Positions 19,146-28,403 are shown, counted from the first letter of the stretch. The stretch is DNA of 64,000 bases from Allomuricauda sp. F6463D (GCF_023015965.1 NZ_JALKAN010000003.1:124001-188000); one strand, 5' to 3'. Translations and numbers: made by a program. The notes: generated by a model not told the origin, from the sequence alone.

Positions 19146-19404
19146 GGTGTTCTTTTTAAATCGTTGCACGGTTCCTGTCAAACTCTGATATGGTTAAAAA
19201 TAAACATCTGTTATGCAATAGTTTAAATGTAATTGATGTTTGAGGTATATGAATTGATATTTGGCATATATGAATTGGTGTGACCAATTTAGGTAAGCTG
19301 TTTTTTTGTTGATTTGACGTAATCATTCCAAATAATATCTAATGTTGATTGAAAGGAATAAATGGCTTTTAGGACTAATAAGGTAATTGGTCAATACAAT
19401 TATC

Positions 19405-19848
19405 ATGAACAAAATCATTTTCTTTTCTCTTTTGATGATAGGAGCAATAGGTTGTTCCCAGCACAAAGATTATAACACTAAAAAAGGATATGCAGCAGCT
19501 GGTTATGATGTGGTTGCCTATTTTGATGGTCAGGCATTGGAGGGAAAGAAGGAATTCACCACAAACTATGATGATGTAAACTACATGTTTAACAGTAGGG
19601 CCAATATGGATAGGTTCAATGCCCGGCCCGAAGTATATTTGCCTCAATATGGAGGATATTGTGCATATGCCATGGCCGTAAACGGTAAAAAAGTAAATGT
19701 CGACCCTGAAACCTATGAGGTTAGGGACGGCAAACTTTATCTATTTTATAATAAAGGAAAAAACAACACATTGCAATTGTGGTTGAACGAATCTCCACAG
19801 AATCTTCAGTCCATGGCGGATATAAATTGGGAGAAATTAATAAACTGA
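19405..19848 (+). CDS. YHS domain-containing lipoprotein
   Basis: A 147-residue secreted lipoprotein: signal MNKIIFFSLLMIGAIGC with lipobox Cys17, then a YHS-like domain with GYDVVAYFDG at about 33-42 and the YLPQYGGYCAYAM core containing one Cys. YHS domains often bind or sense metals, copper in particular, but most members of this subtype (the one used in RND/efflux neighbourhoods and alone) are uncharacterised. A TTG at 19387 would add six residues; ATG at 19405 is preferred because it starts the signal peptide cleanly. DinB follows after 53 nt on the same strand. Confidence 0.8.
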   Translation: MNKIIFFSLLMIGAIGCSQHKDYNTKKGYAAAGYDVVAYFDGQALEGKKEFTTNYDDVNYMFNSRANMDRFNARPEVYLPQYGGYCAYAMAVNGKKVNVDPETYEVRDGKLYLFYNKGKNNTLQLWLNESPQNLQSMADINWEKLIN

Positions 19849-19901
19849 TTATTCTTTTTATCTTATGCTCAAATTCATCAAAAAACAATAACTAAACAGC
19901 C

Positions 19902-20387
19902 ATGTTCAAATCTTGCTTGGATACTTTGAAACAGTTTAACGAGGTTTTATCCAAACTGCCCAAAGATTGTTATACACAGTCTTGCGAAATTCTTTCCAAT
20001 GCCACTATAGGTCAGCATACGCGACATATCATTGAACTGTATCTTTGCTTGATCAAGGGGTATGACATTTCCGATGTTTGCTACGATCGAAGGAAGCGCG
20101 ATCCAAATATTGAAAAAGACCTTATTTTTGCCCAGGAGCAACTGGCATATATTCAAAAGTATTTAGAAAAACCAAATAAACACATTACCGTTAGATACGA
20201 GCTAGGAGGAGAGGAAACCCGCTTAGATTCCAATTACTTTAGGGAAGTAATGTATAATTTGGAACATACCATTCATCATCAAGCATTGATCAAAGTAGGA
20301 ATTAAACACTTTTCGGACCAAGAAGTTCCAGAGTCCTTCGGAGTTGCTCCATCCACCATACAATACAGAAAGGCATGTGCACAGTAA
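19902..20387 (+). CDS. DinB-like superfamily protein (possible thiol transferase)
   Basis: A 161-residue four-helix-bundle protein of the DinB/YfiT superfamily. The three-histidine metal site is suggested by HTRH at residues 39-42 and EHTIHHQ at 121-127 (His122 and His126). Characterised relatives are metal-dependent thiol S-transferases, including bacillithiol transferases. Its last 13 nt overlap the start of the NRDE gene, so the two are co-translated. A YpdA-like thiol reductase lies in the facing operon, which makes a thiol-linked role attractive but unproven. Confidence 0.75.
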   Translation: MFKSCLDTLKQFNEVLSKLPKDCYTQSCEILSNATIGQHTRHIIELYLCLIKGYDISDVCYDRRKRDPNIEKDLIFAQEQLAYIQKYLEKPNKHITVRYELGGEETRLDSNYFREVMYNLEHTIHHQALIKVGIKHFSDQEVPESFGVAPSTIQYRKACAQ

Positions 20388-21091
20388 GCTTTATTTCATC
20401 GGACAGTCAATACTTTATAACCTCCAACAGGGATGAGCACACTTCCCGTCCACGAGCCTTGGAGCCACAAGAAGAAATCATTGGTGGGGTTAAAGTACTT
20501 TTTCCAAAAGACCCCAAAGCCGGGGGAACGTGGTTTGCTTTGAACGAAAAAGGTTCGGTTGCCGTGTTGCTCAATGGTGGTTTTGTAAACCATAGATTTG
20601 CTGGTAAATACGCCAAAAGCCGTGGATTGGTATTATTGGATATTATAAGTTCGGAAAGTCCACTAATCCTACTTCAAGAAATGGAACTGTTCAATATAGA
20701 ACCCTTTACCCTGATATTGTTCACTTCGGGTTTGTTAGAGTTTCGTTGGGATGGACATCAAAAGTATTTTAGACCATTGGACAAGGGTAAAAACCATATT
20801 TGGTCCTCTGCGACCCTTTATGAAGATGAAGTAATTGAGCACAGAAATCGCTTGTTCCACGAGTTTACTAAAGCCAGCACCCGCATTAGGGCCTCAGAGA
20901 TAATGGATTTTCACTCAAACAACCATAATGATTTTGAAAATGGATTTATTATTGATAGGAAATCGGGTCTAAGGACTTTTAGTGTTACTCAGGTTATTCT
21001 AAATCAGGATGAACATATTATGAGCCATCTGGACTTGTTGCACGATAAATTATTTGAAGCTTCTTTGCCGCCCTGTCAATTAACTCCTTAG
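20375..21091 (+). CDS. NRDE family protein (TANGO2-like)
   Basis: A 238-residue protein of the NRDE/TANGO2 family. It begins MCTV, so Cys2 becomes N-terminal after Met removal, as in Ntn-hydrolase-like proteins, and has the family name motif NRDE at residues 18-21, followed by RPRALEPQEEI and GGTWFALNEKGSVAVLLNGG. Relatives in eukaryotes are linked to heme or lipid handling; the bacterial role is unknown. It overlaps the DinB gene by 13 nt and is followed after 5 nt by the ATP-grasp gene, forming a three-gene unit. Confidence 0.85.
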   Translation: MCTVSFISSDSQYFITSNRDEHTSRPRALEPQEEIIGGVKVLFPKDPKAGGTWFALNEKGSVAVLLNGGFVNHRFAGKYAKSRGLVLLDIISSESPLILLQEMELFNIEPFTLILFTSGLLEFRWDGHQKYFRPLDKGKNHIWSSATLYEDEVIEHRNRLFHEFTKASTRIRASEIMDFHSNNHNDFENGFIIDRKSGLRTFSVTQVILNQDEHIMSHLDLLHDKLFEASLPPCQLTP

Positions 21092-21096
21092 CAATA

Positions 21097-22140
21097 ATGA
21101 CTTCTATAAAACTACTATGGCATAAAATCACACATTGGGAGTATTGGCCGTTTTGGTTAATTTATTATCCCATGTTTCCAGTTTGGCTGTATTATTCTAT
21201 CAAGGCAAAATCACTTTTCTTTTTTAATGCCGCCAATCCGGGGATGAAAAATGGGGGCATGGCCATGATTTCCAAAATGGATATTTATAATAGGATACCT
21301 ACCCAGTTTATTCCCAAAACACTTTTTATTGAGAAAGATGAGTCTCCGGAATTGGCCTTGGAACGTATATTGGATTTGAATATCAACTTCCCATTTATTG
21401 CAAAGCCCGATATTGGTATGAAGGCCTTTGGCGTGGAAAAAATACATTCAAAAGAAGAGTTCTGGAAATACATAAATTGGACACCCTCTCATTTTTTGGT
21501 GCAGGAATTAATTCCGTATCAAAAAGAGGTAGGTATATTTTACGTGCGAAAACCTGGAGAAGATCATGGAAAAATTACGGGTATTGTAGCAAAAGAGTTT
21601 TTGTTCATAACAGGGGATGGAAATAGTACCATGTTGGAACTTATCAAAAAGAACCCGCGCAGTCACCTGCAATTAAAGATATTACAGAAAAAATTTGGAG
21701 CAAAACTAAAAGAGGTTTTGAATTACGGTGAGAAATTTATTTTGGTGCCCTACGGAAGCCATACCCGAGGAGCCAAGTTTGTTGATTTTAGCCATAAAAT
21801 CAATAATGATTTGGTGGAAACCATAGATTGTGTCTGCTCTCAAATTAAAGGTTTTCATTATGGTAGGTTAGATGTGCTCTATAATACTTTTGAAGAGCTA
21901 TGCCAAGGAAAAAACTATAGTATAATTGAAGTGAACGGGGCAGGAGGGGAGGCAACCCACATTTATGACCCAAAACACTCCTTACTATGGGCATGGCGAG
22001 AAGTTGCGCGTCATTGGGGCATATTGTGTGACATTAGTATAGCTAATAAAAAAGCTGGACATTCTTATTTAAGTTTCAAGGACGGTAGGGCCATGTTGAA
22101 ACAAACTGGTGCTCTGCAAGCGCAGTTAAGACCTCAATAA
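21097..22140 (+). CDS. ATP-grasp domain protein of unknown substrate
   Basis: A 347-residue protein. The N-terminal 45 residues are rich in Trp, Tyr and Pro with hydrophobic stretches, unlike classical ligases, and could associate with the membrane. From about residue 90 an ATP-grasp-like fold is visible: FPFIAKPDIGMKAFGVEKI (nucleotide lysine and glycine loop), VQELIPYQKEVGIFYVR, and near the C-terminus GRLDVLYNTFEEL followed by YSIIEVNGAGGEATHIYDP, matching the D-x-E-x-N metal and phosphate residues seen in D-Ala-D-Ala ligase-like enzymes. The substrate is not apparent. It ends the DinB-NRDE unit and is convergent with glutathione peroxidase. Confidence 0.7.
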   Translation: MTSIKLLWHKITHWEYWPFWLIYYPMFPVWLYYSIKAKSLFFFNAANPGMKNGGMAMISKMDIYNRIPTQFIPKTLFIEKDESPELALERILDLNINFPFIAKPDIGMKAFGVEKIHSKEEFWKYINWTPSHFLVQELIPYQKEVGIFYVRKPGEDHGKITGIVAKEFLFITGDGNSTMLELIKKNPRSHLQLKILQKKFGAKLKEVLNYGEKFILVPYGSHTRGAKFVDFSHKINNDLVETIDCVCSQIKGFHYGRLDVLYNTFEELCQGKNYSIIEVNGAGGEATHIYDPKHSLLWAWREVARHWGILCDISIANKKAGHSYLSFKDGRAMLKQTGALQAQLRPQ

Positions 22141-22148
22141 AATTTATC

Positions 22149-22622
22149 TTATAGGATTTTTTCGATGTATTTTGCCATTGAACTAGGTTTTGAGGTGGGT
22201 GCAAAACGTTTAACAGGCCTTCCTGTTTTGTCGATTACAAACTTGGTGAAGTTCCATTTTATTTTTCCGCCCAACAAGCCGCGCAATTCGGATTTGAGGT
22301 GCTTAAAAATGGGGTGTGCGTCGTTTCCATTAACATCGATTTTTACAAACATGGGAAAACTCACCCCGTAATTTACCTCACAAAACTCTTTGATGTTTTC
22401 AGTACTTCCGGGTTCTTGGTTTCCAAATTGGTTGCAGGGAAATCCTAGCACAACCAGCCCTTTGTCCTTGTATTTTTGATAAAGTTCTTCCAATCCCTTG
22501 TATTGTGGTGTTAAACCGCATTTACTGGCCGTGTTTACCACAATAATGGTTTTTCCTTGGTATTTGTTCATGGACTCTTGAATGCCATCCAAACGTTCTG
22601 CTCCAAATTCGTAAAATTTCAT
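22149..22622 (-). CDS. Glutathione peroxidase-like thiol peroxidase
   Basis: A 157-residue cysteine-type GPx-family peroxidase that reduces hydroperoxides, probably with thioredoxin rather than glutathione. The peroxidatic Cys35 is in NTASKCGLTPQ, and the conserved FPCNQFGNQEPG motif at 61-72 provides a likely resolving Cys63 and Gln65; the WNFTKF motif supplies the Trp/Asn of the catalytic tetrad. No TGA selenocysteine codon is present. No signal peptide is visible, so it is cytoplasmic. It lies 2 nt after the DoxX gene in a probable operon. Confidence 0.9.
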   Translation of the reverse strand: MKFYEFGAERLDGIQESMNKYQGKTIIVVNTASKCGLTPQYKGLEELYQKYKDKGLVVLGFPCNQFGNQEPGSTENIKEFCEVNYGVSFPMFVKIDVNGNDAHPIFKHLKSELRGLLGGKIKWNFTKFVIDKTGRPVKRFAPTSKPSSMAKYIEKIL

Positions 22623-22624
22623 GG

Positions 22625-23053
22625 TTACGCTTTTCTTTTATTTAATAAATGTTTTAATGCTCCGGTGGACCAAAGCGCCCATAAAATCAACACAGGCTGA
22701 AAAAATAAACGAATCAATCGTTTAAGATCGGTGTCTAAACCAAAAGCATCAATGCCATTGGTGTATTGTGAAATGTTCCCTGGGAAGATCAACACATAGA
22801 AAATGGCCAACAGTATACCCACTTTAACTTTGTATTTGATCAAAAGGACCATGGCGAGCCCCAACAGAATCTCAACAACACCAGAAGCTATCACTACAAA
22901 GTCCATGAATGCCTCACTTGTGGGCAACCATCGTGGGACTTGGGCTTGGAATTCGTTGCGTTGAAAAGTAAGATGGCCAATGCCAGCCATTGTCATCAAT
23001 AAACCAAGGATAATTCTAAATGCATTTTGTGTGGAACTTGTGGCCGTATTCAA
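22625..23053 (-). CDS. DoxX family membrane protein
   Basis: A 142-residue protein with four hydrophobic helices, beginning FRIILGLLMTMAGIGHLTF and including VEILLGLAMVLL, which matches small DoxX-like proteins. DoxX relatives are linked to terminal oxidase or thiosulfate:quinone chemistry in archaea and to oxidative stress with superoxide dismutase and thiol enzymes in mycobacteria; the function here is not established. It sits immediately upstream of the thiol peroxidase gene. Confidence 0.8.
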   Translation of the reverse strand: MNTATSSTQNAFRIILGLLMTMAGIGHLTFQRNEFQAQVPRWLPTSEAFMDFVVIASGVVEILLGLAMVLLIKYKVKVGILLAIFYVLIFPGNISQYTNGIDAFGLDTDLKRLIRLFFQPVLILWALWSTGALKHLLNKRKA

Positions 23054-23144
23054 TTGAGAACTTTTTTAGGTTCTCTTAAAGATAGTCAGATCTAAATTTA
23101 TACTGTTTCCAAAAGCAGCAAAATGTTAACTCATATCAAATTGC

Positions 23145-24122
23145 TTATTTTCTCAATTCAAACTTGTGTTTGATGGTTTTCATAATGATAGGTGCGTGGA
23201 TGCGCGAATTTTCTATGAACCATTTGTGGGTTTCCATACCGCCACAGATTACCCCGGCTAAAAACAGACCATCTACATTGGTTTCCATGGTCTCAGGGTC
23301 GTAGGTAGGGAGTCTTTTTTGGTCGTTTGATAATGTGATGCCCAGTTTTTCCAAAAAAGAAAAATTTGGTCGATATCCGGTTAAGGCGAGTACAAAATCG
23401 TTTTCAAAAGTCACATCACCTTCTGGAGTGTTGATTATAATTTCATTTGGCTTTATTTCCTTAACCGTAGAATTATAAAACGCTTTAATACTTCCCTCTT
23501 CAATTCGGTTTATAATATCGGGGCGTACCCAATATTTAACACGGGGACCTACTTCTCCTCCTCGGATTACCAAGGTTACCTCGGCGCCTTTTCGCCAGCA
23601 TTCCAAAGCGGCATCGATAGCGGAATTACTGGCTCCGACCACTACTAGTTTTTGACTGGCATAAAAGTGCGGGTCTTTATAATAATGAGATACCTTGGAT
23701 AGATCCTCGCCGGGAACATTCAAGTGGTTGGGCAAATCGTAGAACCCAGTGGCCACTACAACATTTTTTGCTTGGTATTCATCTTTGTCGGTTTTTACCA
23801 AAAAGTTGTTTTCTTGTTTTTGGGTATCGACAACCTTTTCAAAAAGATGAATGTTGAGCTGGTTTGAGGTAACTATCCGTCTGTAATACTCCAACGCCTC
23901 GTTGCGTTTGGGTTTTGCTTCGTTGCTGATGAATGGGATTTCGTCAATCTCCAGTTTTTCTGACGAGGAAAAAAACTGCATGTTCACAGGATAATTGAAT
24001 AATGAGTTTACAATGGGACCTTTTTCAATGATGATATAGGTCAATTCTTGTTTTTTAGCCTCTAAACCACAGGCAATCCCAATGGGGCCCCCGCCAATGA
24101 TGACAACATCAAATTCCTGCAT
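23145..24122 (-). CDS. ypdA: YpdA family bacillithiol-disulfide reductase-like flavoprotein
   Basis: A 325-residue FAD/NAD(P)H oxidoreductase of the thioredoxin-reductase fold without the CxxC pair. GGGPIG at 10-15 binds FAD, the YPVNMQFFSSSEKLEI segment is characteristic of YpdA, VVVGASNSAIDAALE near 155-169 binds NAD(P)H, and a C-terminal LAGVICGGMETHKWFIENSR completes the FAD site. In Firmicutes YpdA keeps bacillithiol reduced; whether this organism makes bacillithiol cannot be seen here. Its start codon overlaps the stop of rpe, so it is cotranscribed. Confidence 0.85.
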   Translation of the reverse strand: MQEFDVVIIGGGPIGIACGLEAKKQELTYIIIEKGPIVNSLFNYPVNMQFFSSSEKLEIDEIPFISNEAKPKRNEALEYYRRIVTSNQLNIHLFEKVVDTQKQENNFLVKTDKDEYQAKNVVVATGFYDLPNHLNVPGEDLSKVSHYYKDPHFYASQKLVVVGASNSAIDAALECWRKGAEVTLVIRGGEVGPRVKYWVRPDIINRIEEGSIKAFYNSTVKEIKPNEIIINTPEGDVTFENDFVLALTGYRPNFSFLEKLGITLSNDQKRLPTYDPETMETNVDGLFLAGVICGGMETHKWFIENSRIHAPIIMKTIKHKFELRK

Positions 24123-24781
24123 TATGCTATTTCTTCTTTTAGTTTTTTAATGGTTTCCGTAGGGTTCTCACTTTTAAACACAAAACTTCCAGCTACCAAA
24201 ATATCTGCGCCGCAATCCACTAGTTTCTTTGCATTGCCCGCATTTACACCACCGTCAATTTCTATTAAAGTATTTGCATTTTTTCTTTGGATCAATTCTT
24301 TCAGATCAGCAACCTTTTGATAGGTATTTTCAATAAAGGACTGACCTCCAAAACCTGGGTTCACACTCATGATAATTACAATATCAATATCTTGAATGGT
24401 GTCTTCCAATAATTTGATGGAAGTATGTGGGTTGATGGCAACACCAGCCTTCATACCTTCCGCTTTAATAGCCTGTAGGGTTCTGTGCAAATGTGGACAA
24501 GCCTCATAATGAACAGATAAATGGTCTACTCCCAAGTCTGCAAAGGTTTTGATGTATCGGTCGGGATCTACAATCATCAAATGTGTGTCCAATGGTTTAG
24601 TTGCATGCTTGGCAATAGCTTCTATGATTGGCATTCCAAATGAGATATTAGGAACAAAAACTCCATCCATAACATCTAAGTGAAACCAATCGGCGTCACT
24701 TTGGTTTACCATTTTTATTTCTTGTTCAAGGTTGGCAAAGTCGGATGCCAATAGCGAAGGGGCAATCATTGATTTGTTCAT
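24122..24781 (-). CDS. rpe: Ribulose-phosphate 3-epimerase
   Basis: Interconverts ribulose 5-phosphate and xylulose 5-phosphate in the pentose phosphate pathway. The 219-residue TIM-barrel protein has PSLLASDFANL near the N-terminus, the metal-site motif FHLDVMDGVFVPN, MSVNPGFGGQSF, and EIDGGVNAGNA near the phosphate site. The start is uncertain: ATG at 24781 is almost on the predicted transcription start, whereas a second Met at residue 5 (position 24769, IAPSLLASDF) would leave a short leader and fits the usual family N-terminus. Confidence 0.95.
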   Translation of the reverse strand: MNKSMIAPSLLASDFANLEQEIKMVNQSDADWFHLDVMDGVFVPNISFGMPIIEAIAKHATKPLDTHLMIVDPDRYIKTFADLGVDHLSVHYEACPHLHRTLQAIKAEGMKAGVAINPHTSIKLLEDTIQDIDIVIIMSVNPGFGGQSFIENTYQKVADLKELIQRKNANTLIEIDGGVNAGNAKKLVDCGADILVAGSFVFKSENPTETIKKLKEEIA

Positions 24782-24785
24782 GTTG

Positions 24786-24793
24786 CAAAGTTA
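24786..24793 (-). promoter_or_regulatory. -7 promoter box of rpe-ypdA
   Basis: The minus strand reads TAACTTTG (TAnnTTTG), only 5 nt before the annotated ATG at 24781. Transcription should begin at or very near that ATG, giving either a leaderless message or initiation at Met5. Confidence 0.5.
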
Positions 24794-24817
24794 GCCAATT
24801 ACGGCCATCCATAAACG

Positions 24818-24846
24818 AAAAAAACTCCGGTAATCAGCCGGAGTTT
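24818..24846 (-). terminator. Terminator of rpoD
   Basis: Stem AAACTCCGG with CCGGAGTTT (9 bp), 7-nt loop, and on the minus strand a run of seven T after the stem. It lies downstream of rpoD and before the rpe promoter. Confidence 0.85.
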
Positions 24847-24967
24847 ATTCATCAATCAAAAAACGAACAGTCATGATAAACTGTTATAATTACTAAATTA
24901 CAACTTTCCTGCCAAAAATCAAATTTAAGGATAGTTTAACTGTAATTAATGGGGTGTTTTTCACACT

Positions 24968-25831
24968 TTATCCCAAATATGTCTTTAAAATCTTACTTCT
25001 TGAGGTGTGTTTTAGCCTTCTAATGGCTTTCTCTTTAATTTGACGAACTCGTTCCCTGGTAAGGTCAAAAGTCTCACCAATTTCCTCCAAGGTCATAGAA
25101 TGTTGTCCGGCCAAACCAAAGTAAAGTCTTATTACATCAGCTTCACGAGGGGTAAGGGTCTCCAATGCGCGTTCGATTTCAGTACGCAAAGAATCGTGTA
25201 AAAGTTCCTTGTCCGGGTTCGGTGATTCACCACTACGAAGTACATCGTATAGGTTGGAATCCTCACCATCGATCAAAGGTGCATCCATGGATACGTGGCG
25301 ACCTGAGTTTTTCAAAGATTGTTTCACATCTTCCACGGTCATGTCCAATTCTTTGGCAATCTCTTCCGCAGATGGAGGACGCTCGTGTGCTTGCTCCAAG
25401 AAAGCAAATGTTTTATTTATCTTGTTGATGGAGCCAATCTTGTTCAATGGTAAACGAACAATACGGGATTGCTCTGCCAAGGCCTGAAGAATGGATTGAC
25501 GAATCCACCAAACAGCATAGGAAATAAATTTAAATCCTCGTGTTTCATCAAAACGTTGTGCAGCTTTGATAAGCCCCAAGTTTCCTTCATTAATTAAATC
25601 AGGAAGGGTCAACCCTTGGTTTTGGTACTGTTTTGCAACAGAAACAACGAACCTAAGGTTGGCTTTGGTCAATTTTTCCAAGGCCACCTGGTCTCCCGCT
25701 TTTATGCGTTGTGCCAGTTCCACTTCCTCATCGGCGGTAATTAAATCCACCTTTCCAATTTCTTGCAAATACTTGTCCAACGACGCGGTTTCCCTATTGG
25801 TAACCTGTTTTGTAATCTTTAACTGTCTCAT
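24968..25831 (-). CDS. rpoD: Primary RNA polymerase sigma factor RpoD (short Bacteroidota type)
   Basis: A 287-residue sigma-70 that directs RNA polymerase to housekeeping promoters. It lacks the long region 1.1 and non-conserved insert of E. coli RpoD. Region 1.2 ([27 protein letters not shown] in two parts, about 17-45), region 2 ([43 protein letters not shown]), region 3 and the region 4.2 helix-turn-helix ([19 protein letters not shown]) are all present. Bacteroidota primary sigma factors of this size recognise the unusual TAnnTTTG / TTTG promoters seen throughout this window. It stands alone between two terminators. Confidence 0.95.
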   Translation of the reverse strand: MRQLKITKQVTNRETASLDKYLQEIGKVDLITADEEVELAQRIKAGDQVALEKLTKANLRFVVSVAKQYQNQGLTLPDLINEGNLGLIKAAQRFDETRGFKFISYAVWWIRQSILQALAEQSRIVRLPLNKIGSINKINKTFAFLEQAHERPPSAEEIAKELDMTVEDVKQSLKNSGRHVSMDAPLIDGEDSNLYDVLRSGESPNPDKELLHDSLRTEIERALETLTPREADVIRLYFGLAGQHSMTLEEIGETFDLTRERVRQIKEKAIRRLKHTSRSKILKTYLG

Positions 25832-25923
25832 CTAAAAATCCCTTCAAATTAAATTTGTGAACCGGAGCTCATTAGGTTATACGTTGAAAAAACCAAAAAG
25901 TTACATTTTGGTTGTATTTTTTT

Positions 25924-25956
25924 AAAAAAAGAAACCCTGGGAATGGTTCCCAGGGT
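25924..25956 (-). terminator. Terminator of pnp
   Basis: A perfect 10-bp stem ACCCTGGGAA with TTCCCAGGGT and loop TGG, followed on the minus strand by a T-rich run, just downstream of the pnp stop codon. Confidence 0.85.
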
Positions 25957-25984
25957 CGTTTTTATGTAAAAGGATTGTTTTTAA

Positions 25985-28222
25985 TTAATCCCTTCTTGGC
26001 TTTCTGTCTCGGTCACCACCTCTTCGGTCGCCACCCCTACGGTCACCACCTCTACGGTCACCACCTCTGTCATTCCTAGGCGGTCTTTCTACATAGCCTT
26101 CAGGTTTTGGCAATAAGGCTTTTCTTGACACTTTTTCTTTTCTGGTTCTTGGATCAAGACCAAAATATTTCACATCAAAAACATCTCCCATGTTTACCAC
26201 GTCGGATACATTTTCCGTGCGTTCCCATGCCAACTCGGATACGTGAAGCAACACTTCGTTCCCTGGCGCGTCCATATATTCCACAACAGCACCAAAGTCT
26301 AGCATCTTTATCACTTTCACCTCATAAACGCTGCCAACCTCAGGTTTGAACATTAACGCATCGATTTTTGCCAATACGGCATCGATTCCTTCCTGTCCTG
26401 TACCCAAGATTTCCACAATACCTTCTTCGGTATCGGGATCTTCGTTGATTACAATAGTGGTATTGGTAGTTTTTTGAAGCTCTTGGATTACTTCTCCACC
26501 TTTTCCAATAAGTGCACCTATATATTCACCAGGAATAATTTTGGTCACAATTTTTGGAGCGTAAGATTTGACTTCTTCTCTTGGCTCTGCAATTGTATCG
26601 GTAAGTTTGCCCAAAATGTGCATTCTACCATCTTTGGCCTGCATTAAGGCTTTTACTAGGATTTCATAAGAAAGTCCTTTTACTTTAATGTCCATTTGGC
26701 AAGCTGTGATCCCATCTGCGGTACCGGTAACTTTAAAGTCCATATCTCCCAAGTGGTCTTCATCACCTAAAATATCTGAAAGAACGGCATATTTACCAGT
26801 TTCAGTATCAGTGATCAATCCCATGGCAATACCAGATACGGGTTTCTTCAATTGAACACCGGCATCCATCAAAGCCATGGTTCCGGAACATACCGTTGCC
26901 ATAGATGAGGAACCGTTGGATTCCAATACTTCGGAAACAACGCGAACGGTATATGGGCAATCTTCTGGAATCATACCTTTTAACGCGCGTTGAGCTAAGT
27001 TACCATGCCCTACTTCTCTACGGGAAGTACCACGAATAGGTCGTGCCTCACCAGTTGAGAAAGGAGGGAAGTTGTAGTGCAAATAGAATGTTTCTTCACC
27101 TTCAAAAGATGGCATATCTATTTGGTTGGCCTCTCTAGAAGTACCTAAAGTAACGGTTGCCAATGCTTGTGTTTCGCCACGTGTGAAAATGGCAGAACCA
27201 TGTACGGATGGTAAATAATCGGTTTCGCACCAGATTGGGCGAATCTCGTCAGTTTTTCTTCCATCTAAACGAAGACCTTCTTCCAAAGTTAAGTCACGAA
27301 CAGCGGTTTTTTCGGCTTTATAGAAATATTTGGAAACCAAATCTCCAAATTCTTCCAATTCTTCTTCAGAGAAGGAAGCTTTAACCTCTTCTTTAATGGC
27401 GTCGAAAGCTGCACTACGTTCATGTTTTGCAGATCCTGCTTTGGCAATTGCATAAACCTTGTCATAAGTAAGGTCGTGCACTTTTTTAGCCAATTCTTCA
27501 TCTTCTCTTTCTCCTTCGTACTCACGAACTTCTTTTTTACCGAAAGCTTCTGCTAATTTTACCTGTGCAGCACATTGTACTTTAATGGCCTCGTGGGCAA
27601 ATTTGATGGCTTCCGTCATTTCCTCTTCGGAAATTTCGTCCATTTCACCTTCCACCATCATCACAGAATCGGCAGAGGCACCAATCATCATGTCAATATC
27701 TGACTCAAGTAATTGTGCTCTTGTCGGGTTGATGATGAATTCACCGTTAATTCTACCTACTCGAGCTTCAGAAATAGCACATTCGAATGGAAAATCCGAT
27801 AGTTGAATGGCGGCAGAAGCAGCCAATCCAGCCATAGCGTCTGGCATAACCTCTTCGTCATGCGACATCAACTGAATCATTACCTGTGTTTCGGAGTGAT
27901 AATCCTTAGGGAACAATGGTCTAAGAACCCTGTCCACCAAACGCATGGTCAATACTTCGCCATCACTTGGTCTTGCTTCTCGTTTAAAGAAACCACCTGG
28001 ATAGCGTCCTGCGGCGGCAAATTTTTCACGATAATCTACAGTAAGTGGTAAAAAATCCACATCTGAAGCTTTGTAATTAGAGACAACTGTACATAATAGC
28101 ATACACTTGCCTGATTGGACAACAACAGAACCATGGGCCTGTTTTGCCAGTTTTCCGGTTTCGATAGAAATTTCCCTACCGTCACCGAGGTCTATGACCT
28201 CTTTGAATGTTTTTGGAATCAT
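25985..28222 (-). CDS. pnp: Polyribonucleotide nucleotidyltransferase (PNPase)
   Basis: Phosphorolytic 3'-5' exoribonuclease of mRNA decay. The 745-residue protein has two RNase PH-like domains (with [25 protein letters not shown] in the first part and [23 protein letters not shown] in the catalytic second), a KH domain with [11 protein letters not shown], an S1 domain, and a C-terminal tail made of four repeated GDRRG units ending RDRKPRRD, probably an extra disordered RNA-binding tail. The frame is open to 28240, but ATG at 28222 gives the family start IPKTFKEV. rpsO lies upstream on the same strand, the conserved rpsO-pnp order. Confidence 0.97.
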   Translation of the reverse strand: MIPKTFKEVIDLGDGREISIETGKLAKQAHGSVVVQSGKCMLLCTVVSNYKASDVDFLPLTVDYREKFAAAGRYPGGFFKREARPSDGEVLTMRLVDRVLRPLFPKDYHSETQVMIQLMSHDEEVMPDAMAGLAASAAIQLSDFPFECAISEARVGRINGEFIINPTRAQLLESDIDMMIGASADSVMMVEGEMDEISEEEMTEAIKFAHEAIKVQCAAQVKLAEAFGKKEVREYEGEREDEELAKKVHDLTYDKVYAIAKAGSAKHERSAAFDAIKEEVKASFSEEELEEFGDLVSKYFYKAEKTAVRDLTLEEGLRLDGRKTDEIRPIWCETDYLPSVHGSAIFTRGETQALATVTLGTSREANQIDMPSFEGEETFYLHYNFPPFSTGEARPIRGTSRREVGHGNLAQRALKGMIPEDCPYTVRVVSEVLESNGSSSMATVCSGTMALMDAGVQLKKPVSGIAMGLITDTETGKYAVLSDILGDEDHLGDMDFKVTGTADGITACQMDIKVKGLSYEILVKALMQAKDGRMHILGKLTDTIAEPREEVKSYAPKIVTKIIPGEYIGALIGKGGEVIQELQKTTNTTIVINEDPDTEEGIVEILGTGQEGIDAVLAKIDALMFKPEVGSVYEVKVIKMLDFGAVVEYMDAPGNEVLLHVSELAWERTENVSDVVNMGDVFDVKYFGLDPRTRKEKVSRKALLPKPEGYVERPPRNDRGGDRRGGDRRGGDRRGGDRDRKPRRD
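26011..26070. repeat. Four 15-bp tandem repeats encoding the PNPase RGG-like tail
   Basis: Units begin at 26011, 26026, 26041 and 26056, each close to GGTCACCACCTCTAC on the plus strand, encoding GDRRG-type repeats on the minus strand. Three are nearly identical; the second has two changes. Short in-frame repeats like this can change copy number by slippage without breaking the gene. Confidence 0.85.
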
Positions 28223-28270
28223 AAAAATAATCTTACCCAACCAAATATGGCCAGGTCGTTAAACTTTGGT

Positions 28271-28291
28271 CTACCGCCATCCGGGCGGTCG
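28271..28291 (-). promoter_or_regulatory. GC-rich hairpin in the pnp leader
   Basis: The stem ACCGCC with GGCGGT and a short loop stands out as GC-rich DNA in an AT-rich genome, 50-70 nt upstream of the pnp start. In E. coli a pnp leader hairpin is cut by RNase III and used for autoregulation; a similar role here is inference. Confidence 0.3.
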
Positions 28292-28403
28292 GGTTGTGTT
28301 GTTGTTGTGTGTGCCTATGGCACTTGACCAATGAAAAACTATTTGTAGCTTTTTGTGTTTGCCCAGTTTTATGCTGGGACTTTGTATGTTGAAACTTGTT
28401 CAA

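Noticed and set aside
22149-22622. Selenoprotein glutathione peroxidase
   Set aside because: The catalytic position is a TGC/TGT-type cysteine codon (Cys35) and no in-frame TGA exists.
26107-28327. Several plus-strand ORFs opposite pnp
   Set aside because: They are shadows of the conserved pnp reading frame, with no recognisable protein features.
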